From NCBI GenBank assembly GCA_945876095.1, contig CAMCMP010000023.1, positions 1-46,892 of the forward strand: a stretch of DNA of 46,892 bases, read 5' to 3'. Source of the DNA: Chitinophaga pinensis. GTDB lineage: Bacteria > Bacteroidota > Bacteroidia > Chitinophagales > Chitinophagaceae. Positions 8,185 through 16,654 of the stretch are shown here, in pieces. The notes under the pieces are model-generated. The model saw nothing but the letters and a program-made list of their open reading frames with translations. It had not been told where the DNA came from and did no database searches. The translations under genes were made by a program, and so were the position numbers. How positions within the stretch are numbered: the stretch's first letter is position 1; each line of letters begins with the position of its first letter.

Positions 8185-8300
8185 ATTTTACTATTGCAGT
8201 GAGTCAATACATTATTATGTATTGGGCATTTCTTCTACTTAAAAATTCATACATTGCGATAGTATATTACAAGTTTTACAATACCGTTTTGCAAAATTGT

Positions 8301-9785
8301 ATGAAAATAACCGCCCTATTTTTTTTTACTTTTTGTTTTTATCTAAGTGGTTTTGCTCAGCAGAAACCTAATATCATTTATATCTATGCAGATGATTTGG
8401 GATATGGTGAATTAGGTTGTTATGGACAGCAAAAAATTAAGACGCCTAATTTAGATCAAATAGCAAAAGAGGGTATTAGGTTTACCCAACATTATACTAG
8501 TGCACCAGTATGTGCCCCTGCTCGTTGTATGCTAATGACAGGTAAGCATAGCGGCCATAGTTATATTCGCGGAAATTATGAGTTAGGTGAATTTGGAGAT
8601 GATCAAGAAGGTGGACAAATGCCTTTGCCTGAAGGCACTTTTACTATTGCAAAATTAATGAAGCAGGCTGGTTATATAACTGGTGCAATTGGTAAATGGG
8701 GATTGGGAATGGCCGCTAGCACTGGAGATCCCAATAAACAAGGCTTTGATTATTTCTATGGTTATCTAGATCAAAAGCAAGCGCATAATTATTATCCTAC
8801 CCATCTTTGGGAAAATGGAAAATGGGATACACTCAATAATACTTTTATACAGGTGCATCGCCCTCTTTCAAAAGATGCACCCGACGCTGCATTTAATTAT
8901 TATAAAGGAAAGGATTATTCGCTTACAAAAATGGCGGATAAAACATTGGCCTTTATCAAAAAAAATAAAAACAAACCTTTCTTTTTGTACCTGCCTTATA
9001 CTGGTCCGCATGTATCATTGCAAGCGCCTGATGAAGTGGTGAATGAGTATATTGGCAAATTTGACGAAAAACCTTACCGAGGTGAAAATGGCTATGCTTC
9101 TGCATTTTATCCGATTTCTACTTATGCTGGCATCATTACTTATTTAGATAAGCAGGTTGGAAGAATCATGTCATTACTTAAAGAGCTTAATTTAGATTCT
9201 AATACTATCGTTCTTTTTTCAAGCGACAATGGTGCTACATTTAATGTGGGTGGTGCTGATACCGACTTCTTTAATAGTGTAGCAGGACTAAGAGGAAAAA
9301 AACAAGATTTATATGAAGGTGGAATCCGAGAGCCATTGATTGCTCGTTGGCCCAAAAAAATTCATGCTGGTAAAGTATCGAATCATGTTTCTATTCAATT
9401 TGACTTGATGGCTACTCTTGCTGAAATTACTGGCGTAAAAGTTTTGCCCAATGATGGCATTTCTTTTTTGCCTACTCTGTTAGGAAATGAAAAAAAACAA
9501 AAGAAACACGATTTTCTTTATTTCGAATTTCCTGAAAAATCTGGTCAGGTCGCCATTCGCATAGGAGATTGGAAAGGAGTAAAAAGTAACATGAAAAAAG
9601 ATAAAAATGCTCCTTGGGAAATATATAACCTTGCCCTAGATGTTAATGAAACCAATGATGTTGCTAAAAGTCATCCAGAGCTAGCTAAGCAAATGGAAGT
9701 AATTATGAGAAGAGAACATCAATCATCTCATATAAAGGAATGGGAGTTTGTAGATCCGAAATTTTCAGCAAAAAAAATAAATTGA
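8301..9785 (+). CDS. Secreted S1-family sulfatase (1 of 3)
   Basis: 494 residues from ATG at 8301, chosen because a proper signal peptide begins there (MKITALFFFTFCFYLSGFAQ); the frame extends 34 codons further upstream without one. Formylglycine-dependent sulfatases hydrolyse sulfate esters on sugars. Visible motifs are the calcium-binding Asp pair (ADDLGYG, residues 30-36), the formylglycine signature CAPAR with Cys71 as the modified residue, GKWGLG (131-136, Gly in place of the His found in many sulfatases), GPH at 235-237, and SSDNG (307-311). The TGDPNKQGFDYFYGY and HNYYPTHLW segments are typical of a Bacteroidota arylsulfatase A-like group. It is the first gene of the operon; the next sulfatase starts 34 bases downstream. 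The sulfated substrate is unknown. A formylglycine-generating enzyme is not in the window. Confidence 0.88.
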   Translation: MKITALFFFTFCFYLSGFAQQKPNIIYIYADDLGYGELGCYGQQKIKTPNLDQIAKEGIRFTQHYTSAPVCAPARCMLMTGKHSGHSYIRGNYELGEFGDDQEGGQMPLPEGTFTIAKLMKQAGYITGAIGKWGLGMAASTGDPNKQGFDYFYGYLDQKQAHNYYPTHLWENGKWDTLNNTFIQVHRPLSKDAPDAAFNYYKGKDYSLTKMADKTLAFIKKNKNKPFFLYLPYTGPHVSLQAPDEVVNEYIGKFDEKPYRGENGYASAFYPISTYAGIITYLDKQVGRIMSLLKELNLDSNTIVLFSSDNGATFNVGGADTDFFNSVAGLRGKKQDLYEGGIREPLIARWPKKIHAGKVSNHVSIQFDLMATLAEITGVKVLPNDGISFLPTLLGNEKKQKKHDFLYFEFPEKSGQVAIRIGDWKGVKSNMKKDKNAPWEIYNLALDVNETNDVAKSHPELAKQMEVIMRREHQSSHIKEWEFVDPKFSAKKIN

Positions 9786-9819
9786 TAGCTAGTATTTATT
9801 TAAAAATTATAATCGCCCC

Positions 9820-11331
9820 ATGAAGAAAATAGGACTTTTGACTTTTGGATTCATTTCATTTCTAACTGTTTTTTCTCAGCAAAAGCCTAATGTAATTATT
9901 ATTATGGTAGATGATTTAGGATATGGTGATCCAAGTTGTTATGGAGCTACTAAAATTAGTACTCCAAACATCGATCAACTTGCAAGTAGAGGTATCCGTT
10001 TTACCAATGCCCACGCTAGTTCAGCAAGTTGCACTCCTTCGCGTTATGCATTAATAACTGGTCAATATCCTTGGCGCAAGCAGGGTACAGGTGTATTGCC
10101 TGGTGATGCAGCATTGATTATCCCCTCTAACCAAATCACCTTGCCTTTTCTGTTTCAAAAAGCAGGCTACAAAACTGCTGTGGTTGGTAAATGGCATTTA
10201 GGTTTAGGTAATAGTTTGATAAAAGATTGGAATGGCGAATTAAATCCTGGCCCTAATGAAGTAGGATTTGATTATTCATTTATTTTTCCTGCAACTGCTG
10301 ATCGTGTTCCTACTGTATTTATTGAAAATCATCGAGTAGTTGGTTTAGATTCCGCCGATCTTTTACAAGTTGATTATCAAAAAATGATCGGCAATGATCC
10401 AACAGGCATTACTAATCCTGAATTATTGAAAATGAAATCTTCTCCCAATCATGGGCATAACAATACGATTGTAAATGGAATTGGTCGCATTGGTTATATG
10501 AGTGGTGGTAATAAAGCTCGATGGACAGATGAAGAAATGCCGTTGACATTTTTAGCAAAAGCAAAAGCATTTATTGAGGAGAAAAAGAATGAACCATTTT
10601 TTCTTTATTATGCTTTAACGGAACCTCATGTACCTAGAATGCCCTCCACCATGTTTAAAGGAAAGAGTAATTTGGGCTATAGGGGAGATGCTATCTTACA
10701 ATTAGATTGGACAGTTGGTGAAATAAGTAAGGAGTTAAAATATTTGGGTATTGAAAATAATACCTTAATCATATTTACTAGTGATAATGGTCCTGTGCTT
10801 GATGATGGATATATGGATGAAGCGGTGACTAAATTAAATGGACATACTCCATCAGGGGTATTGCGGGGAGGGAAATACAGTATTTTTGAAGGAGGAACAA
10901 GGGTACCCTTTGTCGTTAGTTGGCCCAAACAAATAAAGCCGGGAGTTTCCGATGCCTTGATTTGTCAAATGGATTTATTGTCATCCTTTTCAAATATGCT
11001 TAAAACAAAATTGCCTACTGAGCAATCAATAGATAGTGAAGATGTTCTCAACGCGCTGTTAGGAAAATCTACTAAAGCAAGAAAAGTGCTGGTAGAACAA
11101 GGAATGCAATCTTTTGCTATCATACAGGAAAATTGGAAGTATATAGAAACTAATAAAGGCCCTGCCATCAATAAACTTACCAATACTGAATTAGGTAATA
11201 GTGTGCTGCAACAATTGTATGACCTGAAAAATGATATCAGTGAAAAAAATAATCTTGCTGAAAAAAATCCACAGCAAACAATTGAATTGGTTAAGTTATT
11301 GCAGAAAATAAAGAATCAAAAATCCAATTGA
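9820..11331 (+). CDS. Secreted S1-family sulfatase (2 of 3)
   Basis: 503 residues. Signal peptide residues 1-19 (ending VFSQ). The fold begins with VDDLGYGD (residues 30-37, metal ligands). The formylglycine signature is CTPSR with Cys71 modified, the classical C-x-P-x-R form, followed by LITGQYPWR. GKWHLG (123-128) supplies Lys124 and His126, and FTSDNGP supplies the second metal-binding Asp/Asn pair. An arylsulfatase A-type alpha/beta core plus a C-terminal beta-sheet subdomain fits the length. It shares only the catalytic core with the sulfatases on either side, so the three probably attack different sulfate positions. It lies 34 bases after sulfatase 1 and 33 bases before the beta-propeller-like gene, so co-transcription is very likely. 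Confidence 0.88.
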   Translation: MKKIGLLTFGFISFLTVFSQQKPNVIIIMVDDLGYGDPSCYGATKISTPNIDQLASRGIRFTNAHASSASCTPSRYALITGQYPWRKQGTGVLPGDAALIIPSNQITLPFLFQKAGYKTAVVGKWHLGLGNSLIKDWNGELNPGPNEVGFDYSFIFPATADRVPTVFIENHRVVGLDSADLLQVDYQKMIGNDPTGITNPELLKMKSSPNHGHNNTIVNGIGRIGYMSGGNKARWTDEEMPLTFLAKAKAFIEEKKNEPFFLYYALTEPHVPRMPSTMFKGKSNLGYRGDAILQLDWTVGEISKELKYLGIENNTLIIFTSDNGPVLDDGYMDEAVTKLNGHTPSGVLRGGKYSIFEGGTRVPFVVSWPKQIKPGVSDALICQMDLLSSFSNMLKTKLPTEQSIDSEDVLNALLGKSTKARKVLVEQGMQSFAIIQENWKYIETNKGPAINKLTNTELGNSVLQQLYDLKNDISEKNNLAEKNPQQTIELVKLLQKIKNQKSN

Positions 11332-11364
11332 TAAAATAGTTTTTGAAATTTTTAAATTAAAATA

Positions 11365-12681
11365 ATGAAGCACCTCTTTTTTTGTTTATTTATTTTTTTT
11401 CTCGAGCAAGTAAATGGCCAGATCAATAAAAAAGTAATGCTCCCCTCCACTACCGAAGTAGTAATACCTATTCATAAAACAAGTTTTAATAATAATAATG
11501 ATTGTCCTGAAAGAAGACAGGGTGGCAATACTAGGTGGGTAAATGGTTATCAGGTATTTAATGGATCCATGGATGGCAATCGACAGGTAGATCCTCAGGT
11601 AGCAGTAGGCGGTGGCTTTGTAATGGAAGGTTCCAACAGCGGACTTATTATTTACAATAAGAAGGGAGAATTTTTACAAGGCGTCTCTCAAAAATGTTTT
11701 AACAACGGAATTGACCCCAAATTATATTTTGATATTCATAACAAAGTTTTCGTCTTTGATCTTTGGTGGTATTATGATAAACCTAAAACCAAACCAGTCA
11801 ATATTTCGATTTCTGAAACCAATGATCCAAGAGGCGCATGGAATATTTATCCTATTTCAAGAATTGCAGAGGAAGATGGAGGCGGAATTGGATATAGCAA
11901 AAAATGGATTGGTTATTCTTATCCAGGTGGAAAAGAAAATACATTTATAATGAGCGTAGCAGAGGCTAAAGCTGGAAAACCTGCTACTATTTATCATTTT
12001 AATGGAAGCCTAGGGCATCCTGTTTTGATGCAGGATCCTGAAGATGATTTGTATTTTTTTGATATAGATGATGAAAAGATGGTTATCCGAAAAGTTTCAC
12101 AAGATGAAAAGGGAAACCCTTATTGCCAGGAAGTCTCCAGTAACCCACACCATTTAAAATATATTGATTATCCTCCTAGTTCTCCTCAAAGAGGCACCGA
12201 GCAAAAGGTTTCCAGCGGAGATCGCAACCCTAAAAATTTGGTTTTTCAAAATGGGAGTATCTGGTTTTCTCAAGCAGTAAATTGTGAGGGTAGGTCTGCA
12301 GTACAATGGCATCAGATCAATGCGAAAACAGGGAAAATTATTCAGACTGGATTGATCAAGAGTGATACTACTAATTATATTCAAACAACGATTGCAGTTA
12401 ATAAAAAAAGGGATGTATTAGTAGGATTTCAAGAAGTGAATGGACATTCTTTTATTAGTCCAAGATTAGCATTTCGAAAGTCTACAGACCCATTGGGAAC
12501 TTTACGATTCATTGTGCCTATTGGAGAGGGGAAGGGTGCTACCGATGGAGAATCATGGGGAGATTATAGTGGCAGTATAATAGACGGAGATAATTTACTT
12601 GACCTTTGGACAATACAAAGTATTGCCAATGAAAAAGGGAAAGCCGAATCAATTATTATAAAAGTTCCTTTTAAAAAGTAA
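11365..12681 (+). CDS. Secreted beta-propeller-like protein, unknown function
   Basis: 438 residues with a signal peptide (about residues 1-18, ending VNGQ). I do not recognise a named family. The sequence has a repeated pattern of short beta strands with aromatic and Gly turns (DPQVAVGGGFVMEGSNSGL, NDPRGAWNIYPI, GYSKKWIGYSYPGG, EDDLYFFDIDDEK, FQNGSIWFSQA, WGDYSG). This resembles extracellular five- to seven-bladed propellers of the sialidase/exo-glycosidase or lectin type, but sialidase Asp-box motifs (SxDxGxTW) are not evident. Three cysteine-containing segments (NDCPERR, QKCFNNG, VNCEGRS) could form disulfides. It sits inside the sulfatase operon, 33 bases after sulfatase 2 and 112 before sulfatase 3. 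That suggests a role on the same glycan, as a binding protein or an uncharacterised enzyme. Confidence 0.6.
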   Translation: MKHLFFCLFIFFLEQVNGQINKKVMLPSTTEVVIPIHKTSFNNNNDCPERRQGGNTRWVNGYQVFNGSMDGNRQVDPQVAVGGGFVMEGSNSGLIIYNKKGEFLQGVSQKCFNNGIDPKLYFDIHNKVFVFDLWWYYDKPKTKPVNISISETNDPRGAWNIYPISRIAEEDGGGIGYSKKWIGYSYPGGKENTFIMSVAEAKAGKPATIYHFNGSLGHPVLMQDPEDDLYFFDIDDEKMVIRKVSQDEKGNPYCQEVSSNPHHLKYIDYPPSSPQRGTEQKVSSGDRNPKNLVFQNGSIWFSQAVNCEGRSAVQWHQINAKTGKIIQTGLIKSDTTNYIQTTIAVNKKRDVLVGFQEVNGHSFISPRLAFRKSTDPLGTLRFIVPIGEGKGATDGESWGDYSGSIIDGDNLLDLWTIQSIANEKGKAESIIIKVPFKK

Positions 12682-12793
12682 TAAAGGAATTTTTTAATTG
12701 GTCTTTTTTAAATATACTTTTACTGCTGACTAAATATTTGATTACTAATACTTGATTGATTTAATTCTTTAATCTTTTACAATAGGTATAAAC

Positions 12794-14275
12794 ATGAAAA
12801 AAATAATTATTTATTTTGGAACCCTTTTCTTTTTGTTAATTGTATCATTTTTTTTGGGAAGTTTTAAGCTTCCAGCATTTAATAATGAGCCACCCACTGT
12901 TCAGCAGAATGTAGTGATCATTTTTATGGATGACATGGGATATGGAGATCCTGAATGTTATGGTGGTGGACCTTATCATACGCCCAATATTAATAAACTT
13001 GCTGCCGACGGAATGCGGTTCACCAATTTTTATGTTGCACAGGCCGTATGTAGCGCTTCTAGAAGCGCATTGCTGACTGGCTGTTATCCTACCAGACTTG
13101 GAATTTCAGGTGCATTAAATCATCGTAGTAAAATTGCACTTAGTCCATCTGAAGAAACCATAGCGGAAATATTAAAGACAAAAGGATATCGGACTGGTAT
13201 GGTGGGTAAGTGGCATCTTGGAAATAGACAACCTTATCTTCCACTTCAACAAGGTTTTGATGAATATTTAGGTTTGCCTTATTCCAATGATATGTGGCCG
13301 GTTTATTTTGATGGCAAACCAATGACAGATACTTCGAACTATAAATCTACTTATCCTCCATTGCCTTTATATCAGGATAATAAAATTATTCAGACAATCA
13401 ATACGTTAGATGATCAATCTCAACTTACTAAAATGTATACTGAAAGAGCTGTTCAATTTATTGAAAAAAATAAGCGGCAGCCTTTCTTTCTTTATCTAGC
13501 TCATGCTATGGTGCATGTTCCTATTGCCGCCTCTGCTTCCTTCAAAGGAAGTAGTGGTGCTGGTTTGTTTGGAGATGTAATGCAAGAGGTAGATTGGTCA
13601 GTAGGTGAAGTGGTGAAGGCGCTTAAGAAAAATGGACTCTCTGAAAACACCTTGGTTATTTTTACAAGTGACAATGGTCCATGGTTAACATTTGGTAATC
13701 ATGCTGGAAATGCTGGCGGACTTAGAGAAGGTAAAGGAACGGCTTGGGATGGAGGTTTAAAGGTTCCTTGCATAATGAGTTGGCCTGGAAAAATTGCACC
13801 AGGATCAACTTGTACCAATTTAGCTACTACGATGGATATTTTACCTACCCTGGCTGGAATATGTAATGCTTCTCTTCCTTCTAAAAAAATTGATGGAGTA
13901 AATATTATCGATTTGTTGAAGGGAAAGTCCAATGCAAATCCTAGAGATGAGTTTGTATATTATTATGATTATAATAATTTGAAAGCGATACGAAAAGGAT
14001 ATTGGAAATTAGTTTTTCCAGCCAATTCCCAAACCTATGGTAAATCAGGAGCTATTGGTGGTGATGGGTTTCCAGGTAAATACGGATCTGATACAGTGAG
14101 ATTGTCCCTATATAATTTAAGAACCGATCCTGGTGAAGAAAGAGATGTAAAGGAACAGCATCCAGAAATTATAACTCAGTTATCTACCATTGCTGATAAA
14201 TATAGAAAAGAAATTGGCGATGGATTAACGAATCAAAAAGGAACAGAAGTAAGGCCAGCAGCAAAGATTGATTAA
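12794..14275 (+). CDS. Secreted S1-family sulfatase (3 of 3)
   Basis: 493 residues. A hydrophobic N-terminal segment (residues 4-22) is a signal peptide or membrane anchor. Metal ligands appear in MDDMGYGD (45-52). The formylglycine signature is CSASR with Cys86, the alanine-containing variant usual in N-acetylgalactosamine-6-sulfatase-like enzymes. GKWHLG (138-143) and FTSDNGPW complete the active-site motifs, and GGLREGKGTAWDGG is typical of this group, as is the C-terminal YNLRTDPGEERDV. A hexosamine or galactose 6-sulfate substrate is plausible from this resemblance but is inference. It is separated from the preceding gene by 112 bases, the widest gap in this stretch along with galK, so a second promoter is possible. 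The GH95-like gene starts 33 bases later. Confidence 0.88.
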   Translation: MKKIIIYFGTLFFLLIVSFFLGSFKLPAFNNEPPTVQQNVVIIFMDDMGYGDPECYGGGPYHTPNINKLAADGMRFTNFYVAQAVCSASRSALLTGCYPTRLGISGALNHRSKIALSPSEETIAEILKTKGYRTGMVGKWHLGNRQPYLPLQQGFDEYLGLPYSNDMWPVYFDGKPMTDTSNYKSTYPPLPLYQDNKIIQTINTLDDQSQLTKMYTERAVQFIEKNKRQPFFLYLAHAMVHVPIAASASFKGSSGAGLFGDVMQEVDWSVGEVVKALKKNGLSENTLVIFTSDNGPWLTFGNHAGNAGGLREGKGTAWDGGLKVPCIMSWPGKIAPGSTCTNLATTMDILPTLAGICNASLPSKKIDGVNIIDLLKGKSNANPRDEFVYYYDYNNLKAIRKGYWKLVFPANSQTYGKSGAIGGDGFPGKYGSDTVRLSLYNLRTDPGEERDVKEQHPEIITQLSTIADKYRKEIGDGLTNQKGTEVRPAAKID

Positions 14276-14308
14276 ATAAATTTAATTTAAATGGAGTAAA
14301 AAAATACT

Positions 14309-16555
14309 ATGAAATATTATTTGCTAATTATATTCTTTATTTTTTGTAGCGTAGGTGCTATTGCACAGCCTACTGTTAAAGACAATCTATTATTCGATTC
14401 CTTTGCCACTCGTTGGGATGAAGCTATTCCTTTAGGTAACGGCTGGCTAGGTGCTTTGATATGGAAAAAAGACAATAAAGTTCGTTTGTCCATTGATAGG
14501 GTGGACCTTTGGGACGACCGACCAATGCCTGAAATAGAAAAACTTCGTTTCAAATGGGTGAAAGAGCAGGTTGAAAAAGGAGTGTATGATACGGTCCAAA
14601 AAATAGGTGATCTGCCATATGAAAAATTTTCAGCTCCTACAAAAATACCCGGTGCGGCAATAGAATTTGACCTGAGTAAATTTGGAAGAGTAATAAAAAA
14701 TGAATTAGATATTACCACCGCCATCAGCAAAGTAAAATTTGAAAACGGAGTAGTATTTACCAATTATGTTCTTGCAGTTAACCAGGAAGGTTATTTTAGT
14801 TTTGACAATTGTGATGATGAAATTATTCCATCTATTGTCATTCCACCTTATCGTTCAGCTGTAAAGGGTAAGATCAATAATAGTGTGGAGGGCCAAGGAC
14901 TAGAAAGATTGGGGTATGAGGCTGGTTCTGTTGTTGCTAATAAAAATTCATTGTATTATCATCAGCCTACATGGGATGGAAATTATTATGAAGTACTGGT
15001 ACAATGGAAAAAAATTAAAAATAAAATAATTGGTCAGTGGACAATTACTCATAATAAAAAGGCAAAATTGCCTTTGATCGATAGTATATTGAAACAAACA
15101 GTTGCATTGACTTCTCACATTACTTGGTGGAAAAATTATTGGAGTCGTTCTTCAATTTTAATCCCTGATACCATTATTGCAAAGCAATATTATTTGGAAA
15201 TGTACAAATTTGGTTCTGTAGCCAGAAGCAATACTCCTCCTATTTCTTTACAAGCTATTTGGACGGCAGACAATGGAAATCTTCCACCATGGAAAGGAGA
15301 TTTTCATCACGATCTAAATACTGAATTAAGTTATTGGCCTGGGTATACCGGAAATCATTTAGATCTTACCGCTTCTTATACCAATTGGATTTGGAAAGTA
15401 AGACCTGAAAATAGAAAATGGACTAAGCAGTATTTTGGTGTAGATGGTCTCAATGTGCCGGGTGTAACTACTATTAGCGGTAAGCCAATGGGAGGATGGA
15501 TTCAATATTCTATGAGCCCTACTACTGCTATCTGGTTGGCACAGCATTTTTTCTGGCAGTGGAAGTACGGTATGAATAAAACATTTTTAAAAGAACAATG
15601 TCTACCCTATTTTGAAGAAGTGGCTCAGTTCATTGCTAATATTCGAGTACTCGATACCGTTAGTAATCAATATCAATTGCCTCTTAGCTCTTCCCCGGAA
15701 TATAATAATAATAGTATCAATGCTTGGTTTTCGAAGTTTACCAATTATGACCTTTCGCTGGTGAAAAGTTTATATAGTCAATACAAGGATCTAATAAATA
15801 ATTCATCCGAAAAAACTAATCTTAGTATTTTGAAAGGCAGTGAACTATTTCCTTCCTTTGATATCAATCAAACGGGTTTTACAATTGCACCTCAACAAAA
15901 TTTAGAAGAATCTCATCGACATCATGCTCATTTGATGGCCATTTATCCTTTGGGATTATTGAATGCCGATAAGGCTGCCGACAAAACAATCATGGATAAA
16001 AGCCTGCGTTGGATGGAAAAAATGGGCACTAGAGAGTGGGTCGGATTTTCGTTTAGCTGGGCAGCTTCATTGTATGCAAAGGCCAAAGAGGGAGATAGCG
16101 CAGCTAGTATGTTGAAAAAATTTGCTACCAATTTTGTGTCTACTAATAGTTTTCATTTGAATGGCGATCAACGAGGTGGACAGTTCTCTAACTTTACCTA
16201 TCGACCGTTTACTTTAGAAGGTAATTTTGCTTTTGCTCAAGGAGTTCATGAAATGCTGATTCAAAGTAACAACGGTTATATTGAAATTTTTCCAGCGTTG
16301 CCTACTAATTGGAATAAAGCCTCTTTTAAAACGTTGAGAACAGAAGGAGCTTTTTTAGTTTCTGCGTCCTTAGAAAATGGACTCACTAAGGAAGTAATTA
16401 TTACCGCTGAAGCAGGTGGACTTCTTCAATTGAAACTTCCTTTCAAAAAATTTAATTTTATAGGAATTCAAAAAAAGTACGAGGTAAAGGATAATATTTT
16501 AAAATTCATTATAAACAAGGGAGAGACAGTGAGATTAAAAAGTCAAATAGATTGA
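14309..16555 (+). CDS. Secreted GH95-like glycoside hydrolase with altered active site
   Basis: 748 residues, signal peptide 1-19 (GAIAQ). The N-terminal beta domain (WDEAIPLGNGWLGALIW, residues 36-52, and LWDDRP) and the (alpha/alpha)6 region match GH95 alpha-L-fucosidase/L-galactosidase architecture. Landmarks are DLNTELSYWPG (335-345), LSSSPEYNNN (459-468), SHRHHAHLMAIYP (535-547) and LEGNFAFAQGVHEMLIQS (636-653), followed by the C-terminal IFPALP...W beta domain. In characterised GH95 enzymes the first motif carries two catalytic Asn and the last an Asp (as I recall the Bifidobacterium AfcA work). Here the first Asn is Asp335 and that Asp is Glu637, while Glu464 is kept. Activity and specificity are therefore uncertain. 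It lies 33 bases after sulfatase 3 and ahead of galK, suggesting an exo-acting enzyme on a sulfated galactose- or fucose-containing glycan. Confidence 0.75.
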   Translation: MKYYLLIIFFIFCSVGAIAQPTVKDNLLFDSFATRWDEAIPLGNGWLGALIWKKDNKVRLSIDRVDLWDDRPMPEIEKLRFKWVKEQVEKGVYDTVQKIGDLPYEKFSAPTKIPGAAIEFDLSKFGRVIKNELDITTAISKVKFENGVVFTNYVLAVNQEGYFSFDNCDDEIIPSIVIPPYRSAVKGKINNSVEGQGLERLGYEAGSVVANKNSLYYHQPTWDGNYYEVLVQWKKIKNKIIGQWTITHNKKAKLPLIDSILKQTVALTSHITWWKNYWSRSSILIPDTIIAKQYYLEMYKFGSVARSNTPPISLQAIWTADNGNLPPWKGDFHHDLNTELSYWPGYTGNHLDLTASYTNWIWKVRPENRKWTKQYFGVDGLNVPGVTTISGKPMGGWIQYSMSPTTAIWLAQHFFWQWKYGMNKTFLKEQCLPYFEEVAQFIANIRVLDTVSNQYQLPLSSSPEYNNNSINAWFSKFTNYDLSLVKSLYSQYKDLINNSSEKTNLSILKGSELFPSFDINQTGFTIAPQQNLEESHRHHAHLMAIYPLGLLNADKAADKTIMDKSLRWMEKMGTREWVGFSFSWAASLYAKAKEGDSAASMLKKFATNFVSTNSFHLNGDQRGGQFSNFTYRPFTLEGNFAFAQGVHEMLIQSNNGYIEIFPALPTNWNKASFKTLRTEGAFLVSASLENGLTKEVIITAEAGGLLQLKLPFKKFNFIGIQKKYEVKDNILKFIINKGETVRLKSQID

Positions 16556-16585
16556 TCTTTCTTTATTTTTTTATATATCCTTCAA

Positions 16586-16619
16586 TTTGTTCTTGATCAG
16601 TTTTGTTATTTTATATTTG
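16586..16619 (+). promoter_or_regulatory. Putative Bacteroidota-type promoter for galK
   Basis: TTTG at 16586-16589 and TATATTTG at 16612-16619 match the -33 and -7 elements (TTTG / TAnnTTTG) with a 22-base spacer. That is slightly above the usual 19-21. The ATG of galK follows 35 bases after the -7 box. It suggests that galK can be transcribed separately from the glycosidase operon. Confidence 0.5.
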
Positions 16620-16654
16620 TCTAGCATTTAATTATTTCATTTCTAAATATCTTG

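Noticed and set aside
8199..8300. A longer start for the first sulfatase at 8199
   Set aside because: The extra 34 residues lack a signal peptide and precede a perfect one that begins at the ATG at 8301.
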